This document shows, piece by piece, positions 1 to 4,876 of a DNA stretch of 9,929 nucleotides (position 1 is its first letter; every line of letters starts with the position of its first letter). This stretch comes from Bacillota bacterium (GTDB lineage: Bacteria; Bacillota; Clostridia; Lachnospirales; Lachnospiraceae): NCBI GenBank assembly GCA_023398615.1, contig JAEWSD010000089.1, positions 1-9,929 on the forward strand. Reading direction: 5' to 3'. The position numbers and the translations under genes are program-made. The notes under the pieces were generated by a model, which saw nothing but the letters and a program-made list of their open reading frames with translations, did no database searches and was not told where the DNA came from.

Positions 1-13
1 TTATACTAGCCAT
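1..13 (-). CDS. Probable 5' end of a leftward gene (partial)
   Basis: Read on the minus strand, an ATG at 13-11 is followed by three sense codons (Met-Ala-Ser-Ile) before the window ends. A near-perfect Shine-Dalgarno sequence, AAAGGAG (complement of 23-29), lies 9 bases upstream of the ATG, and this is the main reason for the call. A candidate minus-strand promoter lies at 135-163. Nothing can be said about the product. The competing reading is that the window begins just after a rightward gene ending in a stop at 7-9 or 13-15, with the 12-86 hairpin as its terminator. The good SD spacing makes me favour a leftward gene, but only modestly. Confidence 0.45.
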
Positions 14-93
14 AGCGAGAAGCTCCTTTAGGTTTTTTTGTTTGTGGTGATTCAAATATAACACAAAGGATAAAACTTCTCGCTATTTTTTTT
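12..93 (-). promoter_or_regulatory. Long-range hairpin covering SD and start codon of the leftward gene
   Basis: Positions 12-22 and 76-86 are perfect 11-bp reverse complements (core TAGCGAGAAG / CTTCTCGCTA). A second helix continues inward, 24-29 (TCCTTT) with 65-70 (AAAGGA). In minus-strand RNA these two helices bury the AAAGGAG ribosome binding site and the first two bases of the AUG, so the folded leader should block translation. An alternative 6-bp helix, 41-46 with 62-67, would compete for bases 65-67 and partly free the SD. On the plus strand the same hairpin is followed by eight T (86-93), so a long-loop terminator for an upstream rightward gene is the other possible reading. Confidence 0.5.
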
Positions 94-134
94 CATAGAA
101 TGTAACACATGTATTGTAATCCTACACATTTTTA

Positions 135-163
135 ATTCTCTTAACAGTAAAAACTGTTGACAA
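135..163 (-). promoter_or_regulatory. Candidate minus-strand promoter for the leftward gene
   Basis: On the minus strand TTGTCA (complement of 158-163) is separated by 17 bases from GAGAAT (complement of 135-140), matching the sigma-A consensus at 5/6 and 4/6 positions. A transcript would start near 128 and have a leader of about 115 bases containing the SD-sequestering hairpin. A 6-bp inverted repeat, AACAGT/ACTGTT (143-148 and 153-158), fills much of the spacer and could be a further protein site. Confidence 0.35.
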
Positions 164-185
164 TTGAATTCTATTACGGTAGAAT
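157..185 (+). promoter_or_regulatory. Strong sigma-A-type promoter overlapped by operator O1
   Basis: TTGACA at 157-162 is a perfect -35 box. After an ideal 17-base spacer, TAGAAT at 180-185 matches the -10 box at 5/6. Transcription should start near 192. The downstream half of operator O1 coincides with the -10 box, and O2 lies just beyond the start site, so repressor binding should shut it off. The first clear gene downstream is the repressor at 576, about 385 bases from the start site. Confidence 0.65.
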
Positions 186-186
186 T
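167..186 (+). promoter_or_regulatory. Operator-like palindrome O1 (BlaI/CopY type)
   Basis: AATTCTA (167-173) and TAGAATT (180-186) are perfect 7-bp inverted arms around a 6-base centre. The arm layout matches O2 and O3, and the site sits on the -10 box of the 157-185 promoter. BlaI/MecI/CopY repressors bind dyads of about this size built on TACA-N2-TGTA, and such a repressor is encoded downstream at 576, so it is the likely ligand by inference. Confidence 0.6.
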
Positions 187-200
187 GTATTGATTACCGG

Positions 201-218
201 AATCTACCTGGGTAGATT
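201..218 (+). promoter_or_regulatory. Operator-like palindrome O2 (BlaI/CopY type)
   Basis: AATCTACC (201-208) and GGTAGATT (211-218) form perfect 8-bp arms with a two-base centre. The centre lies 33 bp from that of O1, about three helical turns, so two repressor dimers could bind the same face of the DNA. It sits immediately downstream of the predicted start site of the 157-185 promoter, a roadblock position. Confidence 0.55.
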
Positions 219-434
219 ATGGAAAACATTAAACTTGATTTTATTCGACAATAGTAGTACCTTGAATTTACAGGATTCTCGATAAATAAATACGGATCGA
301 TTGTAAAAGCAATTATAATACATTATTTTCCAAAGACCCGAAATTTCGTTATATCCAATTATACAATCGCATTTTATTCAGATTAAACACTTACCGGACC
401 AAAAACAGTATACATGATTTTTCGGTCATAAAAT
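219..434. other. Gene-free spacer between operators O2 and O3
   Basis: No credible gene is visible. An 11-codon reading frame starts at 219 (ATG directly after O2) but lacks a good ribosome binding site. Structural features are an 8-bp inverted repeat, CGATTGTA (298-305) with TACAATCG (362-369), an isolated TATAAT at 314-319 without a recognisable -35, and an imperfect hairpin at 397-427. The stretch may be the long leader of the repressor operon, a small non-coding RNA starting near 192, or remains of a lost gene. Confidence 0.35.
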
Positions 435-458
435 TCAATTCTACATATGTAGAATTGA
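427..458 (+). promoter_or_regulatory. Operator-like palindrome O3 with weak overlapping promoter
   Basis: Positions 435-458 form a perfect 24-bp palindrome with half-site TCAATTCTACAT. The core CTACATATGTAG contains TACA-TA-TGTA, the classic BlaI/MecI/CopY box. Its right arm carries TAGAAT (450-455), placed as in O1, and the following bases TTGATTGATTA resemble those after O1 (TTGTATTGATTA), suggesting related promoter copies. The -35 position is degraded (CATAAA, 427-432), so any promoter here is weak. It would start near 462, giving the repressor gene a leader of about 115 bases and probable autoregulation. Confidence 0.6.
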
Positions 459-575
459 TTGATTAACCATTTTCTTCTTACTATTCATAATGTGAATTTT
501 ACATAGATTATTTCATATAGCTTTGGAGTGAATACTAAAAATACATAATGTGGTTGGATAGGAGTTTGTGCATAA

Positions 576-941
576 ATGAATGAAATACGTTTACATGAAG
601 GCGAATTGAATATTATGGAACTTTTATGGTCTAACAAGGTGTTAGCCGCAAAAGATATTTCCAAAATTATAAAAGAATACATCGGATGGGAAAAGAATAC
701 GACTTATACCGTAATCAAACGGCTAATCGACAAGGGTGCAATAAAGCGTGAGGATCCCGGATTCCTTTGCAGGGCATCCATATCCAAGCGTACCGTTCAG
801 AACATAGAAACTAAGGCATTGCTGGACAAGCTTTATAACGGTTCCCTGACGACTTTTCTTTCCGAATATTTAAAGAACCAGGATTTAACGCCCGGCGAAT
901 TACTGGAGCTGGAACGAATCATCGGAGAACAGAAATTATAA
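576..941 (+). CDS. BlaI/MecI/CopY-family transcriptional repressor
   Basis: A 121-residue protein, normal for this family of dimeric winged-helix repressors that control beta-lactamase, mecA or copper genes. The N-terminal pattern with EGELNIMELLW (8-18) and the recognition-helix stretch NTTYTVIKRLIDKGAIKRE (41-59) are diagnostic. The C-terminal part (about 72-121) is the helical dimerisation region. AGGAG at 560-564 lies 11 bases before the ATG. The three palindromes upstream fit its expected DNA site, so autoregulation is likely. Family members are often inactivated by proteolysis by BlaR1 or MecR1, but no M56-peptidase sensor is next to this gene, and the Asn-Phe cleavage dipeptide known from the staphylococcal proteins is absent. 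The inducing signal is therefore unknown. It shares an operon with the acetyltransferase that starts 14 bases after its stop. Confidence 0.88.
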   Translation: MNEIRLHEGELNIMELLWSNKVLAAKDISKIIKEYIGWEKNTTYTVIKRLIDKGAIKREDPGFLCRASISKRTVQNIETKALLDKLYNGSLTTFLSEYLKNQDLTPGELLELERIIGEQKL

Positions 942-955
942 GGATGAGGCGAATT

Positions 956-1459
956 ATGGATACCGTTTCAATACGTAAAATGCGGAATGATGAAGTTGAA
1001 CTATGTGCGGATGTTATAAGGAACGGCTTTGCCACAGTCGCAAATGAGTTCGGGCTGACATTGGAAAATTGTCCGACCAACGGTGCCTTCATGAGCGCGG
1101 AAAGACTGAAAAGTGAAATAAAAAAAGGAAACTTCATGTATGTCTTGTGTGAAGGCGACAAGATAACAGGGTTTATGGAACTGGAAAAGATCAATGAAAA
1201 TAGAGTGGAACTGCAAAAAATCACGGTTCTTCCTGCATACAGGCATAACGGATATGGCAAAAAAATGCTGGACTTTGCCAGGAAACAAGCTTCGGAATTA
1301 GGCGGTAGCTGCTTGACAATTGGAATTATCGAAGAAAATGCCGTTTTAAAGGAATGGTATGTTAAGAATGGTTTTGTACATAGCGGAACACGTGTCTTTG
1401 ATCATTTGCCCTTTACCGTCGGATTTTTATATCTTGATCTGACTGATGGCGCATTATAA
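956..1459 (+). CDS. GNAT-family N-acetyltransferase
   Basis: A 167-residue protein of the GCN5-related superfamily, which transfers acetyl from acetyl-CoA to an amine. The acetyl-CoA pyrophosphate loop is clear: strand VELQKITVLP followed by RHNGYG (R-x-x-G-x-G, about residues 96-101) and the helix KKMLDFARKQA. A later ENAVLKEWYVKNGF segment is the typical motif B region. Substrate cannot be told from sequence. I chose the ATG at 956 because AGGATGAGG (941-949), overlapping the repressor's stop, is ideally placed for it. An in-frame ATG at 944 would add four residues but has a poor SD. It lies directly behind the repressor and is almost certainly co-transcribed, so it is a candidate target of that regulator. 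Confidence 0.82.
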   Translation: MDTVSIRKMRNDEVELCADVIRNGFATVANEFGLTLENCPTNGAFMSAERLKSEIKKGNFMYVLCEGDKITGFMELEKINENRVELQKITVLPAYRHNGYGKKMLDFARKQASELGGSCLTIGIIEENAVLKEWYVKNGFVHSGTRVFDHLPFTVGFLYLDLTDGAL

Positions 1460-1460
1460 T
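1434..1460 (+). promoter_or_regulatory. Possible promoter for the rubredoxin gene
   Basis: TTGATC (1434-1439) and a perfect TATAAT (1455-1460) are 15 bases apart, shorter than the preferred 16-18. They overlap the end of the acetyltransferase gene. Transcription would begin near 1467 and give a leader of about 65 bases before the ATG at 1533. The call is weak because of the spacing. Confidence 0.25.
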
Positions 1461-1532
1461 ATAAATGATAAGAAAGGTTGCCTCCTTTGTCACTCGAATT
1501 CTAAAAAATCACACATATGAAAGGAACAATTT

Positions 1533-2180
1533 ATGAATTACAATGCATTTCGAAAGATAACCTATGGTGTTTATATTGTTTCCGCCTGGGATAACGGCCG
1601 TCCGACCGGATGTACGGCAAACAGTATCATGCAGATTACCTCGGAGCCTGCAACCATAGCGATCAGTATCAATCATGACAACTATACCAGACAGTGCATT
1701 GAAGATACGGGAAGATTTGCAATCAGCGTACTGGCAGAAGACTCGGAATCGTCGATCATTGGAACTTTTGGTTTTCAATCCGGAAAGGATAAAGATAAAT
1801 TTGAATCCATCCGGTATGAGGTCAGAGGAAACATGCCTGTAATAGCAGATGCCTGCGCATACGTTAACTGTGAAGTAATAAACCGGATGGAGACGGATAC
1901 CCATACCGTTTACCTCGGCAAGGTGTTAGATACAGATATTCTTGGTGACCGGGAGCCTATGACCTACGCCTACTACCATAAGGTTATCAAGGGAACGAGT
2001 CCTAAAAATGCACCGACTTACATAGCAAATGAGGCGGAAGAGCCTTCCGTTTCAGCCAAATATGTCTGCAGTATCTGCGGCTATGAGTATTCCGGAAGTA
2101 TTCCTTTCGAAGAACTGCCGGAGGATTATACCTGTCCTGTCTGCGGACAGCCAAAATCCGTGTTCAAAAAGCAGTCCTGA
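1533..2180 (+). CDS. hrb: Flavin reductase-rubredoxin fusion (high-molecular-weight rubredoxin)
   Basis: A 215-residue two-domain redox protein. Residues about 1-155 form an FMN-binding flavin-reductase-like domain (GRPTGCTANSIMQITSEPA at 22-40). Residues 176-212 are a rubredoxin domain with Cys179-x2-Cys182 and Cys201-x2-Cys204 for one Fe. The loop between the Cys pairs has only 18 residues, about ten fewer than in classical rubredoxin, while the EELPEDYTCPVCG signature is kept. The same architecture occurs in Hrb of Moorella, which passes electrons from NADH to the flavodiiron protein FprA for NO or O2 reduction in the cytoplasm. By analogy this is an oxidative/nitrosative stress protein. 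No flavodiiron partner is in the window. AAAGGA at 1520-1525 is 7 bases before the ATG. It appears monocistronic, ending at the 2240-2320 terminator. Confidence 0.88.
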   Translation: MNYNAFRKITYGVYIVSAWDNGRPTGCTANSIMQITSEPATIAISINHDNYTRQCIEDTGRFAISVLAEDSESSIIGTFGFQSGKDKDKFESIRYEVRGNMPVIADACAYVNCEVINRMETDTHTVYLGKVLDTDILGDREPMTYAYYHKVIKGTSPKNAPTYIANEAEEPSVSAKYVCSICGYEYSGSIPFEELPEDYTCPVCGQPKSVFKKQS

Positions 2181-2239
2181 TGCAAAAATTCGGATCGTTC
2201 AGATATTAATGATTGTACCAAGCTTGCTATATCACGAAA

Positions 2240-2320
2240 CCCTGACAGGATTATTTGAAAAATACACATTCGTAATTTTGCGGGTAACCGGATAACCTCG
2301 TCAGGGCTTTTATGATTTTT
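2240..2320 (+). terminator. Long-loop terminator between convergent genes
   Basis: CCCTGAC (2240-2246) pairs with GTCAGGG (2300-2306). The stem continues inward through AGG/CCT (2247-2249 with 2296-2298) and TTA/TAA (2251-2253 with 2293-2295), with single-base bulges. It is followed by CTTTT and a later T-run (2315-2321). The loop of about 39 bases is unusually large. It lies 60 bases after the rubredoxin gene and abuts the 3' end of the convergent staygreen gene; the T-rich side favours the plus direction. Confidence 0.5.
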
Positions 2321-2323
2321 TCT

Positions 2324-2794
2324 TTAGTCACCGTCGTCTGCTATGTTTAGATTATAATCGGAAAAACTTCCCCAATTTTCCACCCTGTGGTACTGGCAGT
2401 AAGTAGACATGAAGTAAACGATGACCGAATCATTCTCCAATTCCGGATATTCCTTAAAGAATCTGCTGTCACCGTAACGAATTGCTTCTAAGGCAAGCGG
2501 CAATTCATTGCGGAATATCTCATTGCGTCTGGCAGCATTCGCAGCTTTGGCCCGTCCGTCTATATATAAGTATATATTGAAAAGATAATCATCCCCTTTC
2601 TTTATCCATTCTCCAAGTATCTCATCCCTCACCTTGGTAATCTTATCTTTTGCATACATGGTCCCAACCGTAAGAAAAAGCTCTTCGGTTTTGTCGGAGT
2701 GGGTAAGAGTGTAACGCCTTGGAATAATATCTTCCTTCACATCCACTTCATCCCTGTATTCGACGGAAAGCTTATCAGGGTCCAAACGGCTCAT
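2324..2794 (-). CDS. sgr: Staygreen (SGR) family protein, putative Mg-dechelatase
   Basis: A 156-residue cytosolic protein that reads as a bacterial homologue of plant STAY-GREEN, which removes Mg from chlorophyll a. Family hallmarks run in order: IPRRYTLTHSD (24-34), RDEILGEW (56-63), NELPLALEAIRYGD (96-109), YPEL (116-119), VYF (126-128) and RVENWG (137-142). His32 and Asp34 of the THSD motif, and probably Asp57, correspond to residues implicated in catalysis in bacterial homologues, as I recall them. The plant-specific transit peptide and Cys-rich C-terminal tail are absent, as usual in bacterial forms. The SD AGGAT lies 8 bases before the ATG. The gene has its own promoter (2828-2856) and no pathway neighbours, so its natural substrate is unknown; bacterial homologues have been reported to dechelate chlorophyll in vitro. 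Family assignment is firm, function in this host is not. Confidence 0.9.
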   Translation of the reverse strand: MSRLDPDKLSVEYRDEVDVKEDIIPRRYTLTHSDKTEELFLTVGTMYAKDKITKVRDEILGEWIKKGDDYLFNIYLYIDGRAKAANAARRNEIFRNELPLALEAIRYGDSRFFKEYPELENDSVIVYFMSTYCQYHRVENWGSFSDYNLNIADDGD

Positions 2795-2827
2795 ATTTAA
2801 TAATCCTATCTTATCATTTTCACCTGT

Positions 2828-2856
2828 ATTATATGAAAATTTAAATTTTATGTTAG
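2828..2856 (-). promoter_or_regulatory. Promoter of the staygreen gene
   Basis: On the minus strand CTAACA (complement of 2851-2856, 4/6 match) is followed after 17 bases by a perfect TATAAT (complement of 2828-2833). The predicted start site near 2821 gives a leader of under 30 bases. Confidence 0.5.
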
Positions 2857-2914
2857 TATTAAGTTTCTGAAATAATTATTTATGACAATTTACATAGTAT
2901 ATTCCTGTTCCATG

Positions 2915-2923
2915 TGATATAAT
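2915..2923 (+). promoter_or_regulatory. Extended -10 promoter for the YczE-like gene
   Basis: TGATATAAT (2915-2923) combines a perfect TATAAT with the extended TGn element, which can compensate for the lack of a recognisable -35. The start site would be near 2930, giving a leader of about 100 bases. It is divergent from the staygreen promoter, about 60 bp away. Confidence 0.4.
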
Positions 2924-3027
2924 TAGACTCGCTGTAACAATAAAACAGAAAACAGACATAACATCATCGGAAAAGGAACATCAGGAGCCAATCTATTTGA
3001 CGGCACTGCATCAGGTTTGGAAGCACT

Positions 3028-3672
3028 ATGGACAAAAAGAAAATAAAAAGAACTATTATGGCTCTGGTTGGAGTTGCTGTCGGCGGAGTATGTGTAGGTA
3101 TTTTTAACACCGCTTTGTTAGGTGCCGATCCGTTCACGGTATTTGTGGCCGGTATCGGTAACTTATTTGGAAAAGGATACGGCAGTGTATATGCGTTAGT
3201 AACAGGTGTATTCCTGCTGTTCGTGTTCCTTATAGACAGGCATTATATTGGTATTGCCACCATTTTTAACCTGTTCGGGATCGGAACGATTGCAGAGCTT
3301 ACCATGAATCTGATCACGGAATTTTATCACAGCGGCCCGATATGGGTACGTATCACCATGCTTTTATTCGGTGTAACCTTATTAAGCTTCGCATCCTCAT
3401 TGTATTTTACGGCCGATCTTGGGGTGTCCGCATATGACGCGGTGGCCCTGATACTGTCCGAAAGACTTCCGGTCCCGTTTCGTTTCTTAAGGATAGGGAC
3501 GGATCTTATCTGTGTGATAACCGGATTCATCTGCGGCGCAACCATCGGTGCCGGCACGCTAATCACCGCATTTTTCATGGGCCCGTTCATCCATTGGTTT
3601 AATATACATGCCGCGCAGCCGATCCTTAAGGGAAAGGGTTTAAGGAAAAAAGTCCGGCAGACAGAATATTGA
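3028..3672 (+). CDS. YczE/YitT-like integral membrane protein
   Basis: A 214-residue, very hydrophobic protein with about six membrane segments (roughly residues 9-30, 52-69, 74-97, 107-127, 155-171, 173-193). It shows the family's internal duplication: LGADPFTVF (31-39) is echoed by LGVSAYDAV (131-139), and IGIATI/FGIGTI by IGAGTLI. The C-terminus is a short basic cytoplasmic tail (KGKGLRKKVR). Members such as Bacillus YczE are membrane proteins of unclear biochemical role, so no substrate is proposed. An upstream in-frame stop at 2998 fixes the start at the ATG at 3028, although its ribosome binding site (GGAAG, 3019-3023, only 4 bases away) is poor, suggesting low or regulated translation. 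A regulator gene follows in the same direction but with its own promoter. Confidence 0.82.
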   Translation: MDKKKIKRTIMALVGVAVGGVCVGIFNTALLGADPFTVFVAGIGNLFGKGYGSVYALVTGVFLLFVFLIDRHYIGIATIFNLFGIGTIAELTMNLITEFYHSGPIWVRITMLLFGVTLLSFASSLYFTADLGVSAYDAVALILSERLPVPFRFLRIGTDLICVITGFICGATIGAGTLITAFFMGPFIHWFNIHAAQPILKGKGLRKKVRQTEY

Positions 3673-3698
3673 GGGAGTGCTTCTTTATATTTGTAGCA

Positions 3699-3726
3699 AT
3701 AACATATCTGCACGCAGATATGTTAT
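3699..3726. repeat. Perfect 28-bp palindrome upstream of the Rrf2-type regulator
   Basis: ATAACATATCTGC (3699-3711) and GCAGATATGTTAT (3714-3726) are perfect 13-bp inverted arms around AC. There is no T-run on either side, so an intrinsic terminator is unlikely. It lies 27 bases after the YczE-like stop and 28 bases upstream of the regulator's -35 box, a position suited to a protein-binding site for the Rrf2 protein itself, or to mRNA 3'-end stabilisation of the upstream gene. Confidence 0.6.
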
Positions 3727-3754
3727 GCAATGGGTGTAAAAAATGAAAACAGGA

Positions 3755-3783
3755 TTGACAACGGAATATAAATTATATATAGT
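3755..3783 (+). promoter_or_regulatory. Near-consensus promoter of the Rrf2-type regulator
   Basis: TTGACA (3755-3760) and TATAGT (3778-3783) are separated by exactly 17 bases. The start site near 3790 leaves a very short leader carrying AAGGAG at 3791-3796. Confidence 0.65.
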
Positions 3784-3803
3784 TAATTCAAAGGAGTAAT
3801 ATT

Positions 3804-4229
3804 ATGGCATATTCAACCGCATTTTCGCAGGCTATATCTATTGTGATATATATTTATTTCAAAACGGCAGAGGGAATGTATGATTATTTATCCACAAAGG
3901 CTATTGCAGAGAAGTTGAATATTCCTGTCCCGACGGCCGTAAAGGTAATCCGGAGATTGACTTCAGCAGGACTTGTATGCTCAAAGGAAGGTGCAAAGGG
4001 CGGTATTATCCTTAATCAAAATATTGAAGACATTACTCTTTACGATGTATTTCATGCAGTTGAAAACGGTAACCCCCTGTTCAAGCGTCATACCGAATTC
4101 AAAGTAACGAACGATCAGATCGATCTGTTAAAGGTCAGAGTATTGCATACCCTGGATGATGCCGAGGAAGCAATGCATGAATCGCTCAGAAAGGTAAGAC
4201 TGATAGATTTTTTAAAGGATATGATATAG
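3804..4229 (+). CDS. Rrf2-family transcriptional regulator lacking the Fe-S cysteines
   Basis: A 141-residue winged-helix protein. The N-terminal helix (MAYSTAFSQAISIVIYIYF) and the HTH and wing LSTKAIAEKLNIPVPTAV...GAKGGIIL (29-70) match the Rrf2 pattern, including the GAKGG wing turn. Sensors such as IscR and NsrR ligate an Fe-S cluster with three Cys in the 90-105 region; here that segment (NGNPLFKRHTEFK) has none, and Cys59 in the wing is the only cysteine. It therefore resembles the cluster-free YwnA/CymR-like subgroup and probably senses a small molecule, a partner protein, or oxidation of Cys59. AAGGAG lies 7 bases before the ATG. The 3699-3726 palindrome is a candidate operator, and the adjacent YczE-like gene a candidate target. 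Confidence 0.85.
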   Translation: MAYSTAFSQAISIVIYIYFKTAEGMYDYLSTKAIAEKLNIPVPTAVKVIRRLTSAGLVCSKEGAKGGIILNQNIEDITLYDVFHAVENGNPLFKRHTEFKVTNDQIDLLKVRVLHTLDDAEEAMHESLRKVRLIDFLKDMI

Positions 4230-4268
4230 AAAAAACAGCTGTCTTCCCGAATTCCTGCCGGCGGCAGT

Positions 4269-4297
4269 TACCGGACTAATATAGTTCGGTATATTTT
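4269..4297 (+). terminator. Probable terminator of the regulator gene
   Basis: TACCGGACT (4269-4277) and AGTTCGGTA (4283-4291) form a 9-bp stem with one G-T pair and a 5-base loop, followed by the weak tract TATTTT. A smaller CTGCC/GGCAG hairpin (4255-4267) precedes it. It ends the transcript about 40 bases after the Rrf2-type gene. Confidence 0.5.
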
Positions 4298-4393
4298 AAA
4301 TCTTAAACTATATATATTAAATAATTAGTATATAACGTATATTTATTTATATGGCATTTATTTTAACTGATTTTTTGAGTCGATAGAGACTTG

Positions 4394-4399
4394 TATAAT
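4394..4399 (+). promoter_or_regulatory. -10 element upstream of the membrane protein/ALDH operon
   Basis: A perfect TATAAT at 4394-4399 would start transcription near 4406, just before the ribosome binding site AGAGGTGG (4406-4413). The -35 region is only a T-rich tract (4371-4376), so the call is tentative. The very AT-rich DNA at 4290-4350 could act as an upstream element. Confidence 0.35.
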
Positions 4400-4417
4400 C
4401 AGAGAAAGAGGTGGAAT

Positions 4418-4876
4418 ATGGAGATTAAAAGAAGGATGGTATTTACCGGTTATTTTATAATTGCACTTTTTTTGGCGGGGAACGGCACCGTTTATCTGCT
4501 GGCAGATCGCATTATGCCATATCATCTTGCTGCAATGGGGACCACCTGGGATGCTATGACGGCAGGAATGCAGGTTATGACCTTAAGCTTTATGAAATCT
4601 GCCGCCGCAGGCTTCTTAACCACCGCCGCTGCAATTATTTTCCTTCTGTTGATTCCGTTTCGCAGGAAGGAAAACTGGGCAAACTGGGCATTACTTATCA
4701 TATCACTGAATGAATTATGCCTGCTTATCTCAAGGATTGCGGCAATAAGGGCAAAAACACCCGCCAGGCCGCCGATCCTCCCGTTTCTGATACTTGCGGG
4801 AGATGCGTTGGTTTGTTTTGCAATCCTGCAAAGTTCAACAAAGAAGGAGAGGAAAGAAAATGACAGATTACGGTAA
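4418..4876 (+). CDS. Small four-helix membrane protein of unknown function
   Basis: A 152-residue protein with four predicted membrane spans (about 8-28, 59-80, 87-108, 119-137) and a charged C-terminal tail (TKKERKENDRLR). Between spans 1 and 2 lies a conserved-looking loop, MPYHLAAMGTTWDAM, with a His and a Trp-Asp pair; spans 2 and 3 are joined by a basic turn (FRRKENW). I recall similar hypothetical proteins but no named function. The ATG at 4418, with AGAGGTGG 4 bases upstream, is preferred over a TTG at 4391 that lies within the -10 region. The gene overlaps the aldehyde dehydrogenase start by 17 bases, so the two are translationally coupled. This suggests a shared task, perhaps membrane anchoring or handling a hydrophobic aldehyde, but that is inference. 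Confidence 0.7.
   Translation: MEIKRRMVFTGYFIIALFLAGNGTVYLLADRIMPYHLAAMGTTWDAMTAGMQVMTLSFMKSAAAGFLTTAAAIIFLLLIPFRRKENWANWALLIISLNELCLLISRIAAIRAKTPARPPILPFLILAGDALVCFAILQSSTKKERKENDRLR

Noticed and set aside
1473..1489. AAAGG/CCTTT inverted repeat between the acetyltransferase and rubredoxin genes as a terminator
   Set aside because: The stem is only five pairs and is not followed by a T-run.
2927..3043. Open frame upstream of and overlapping the YczE-like start, reading a plausible-looking GTSGANLFDGTASGLEALW stretch
   Set aside because: It has no ATG, GTG or other credible start with a ribosome binding site near its beginning and is bounded by close stops. It overlaps the leader and start of a clearly real gene, so chance or an old remnant is more likely.
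4391..4417. TTG start nine codons upstream in the small membrane protein
   Set aside because: The codon overlaps the TATAAT element and has no SD; the ATG at 4418 is preceded by AGAGGTGG.
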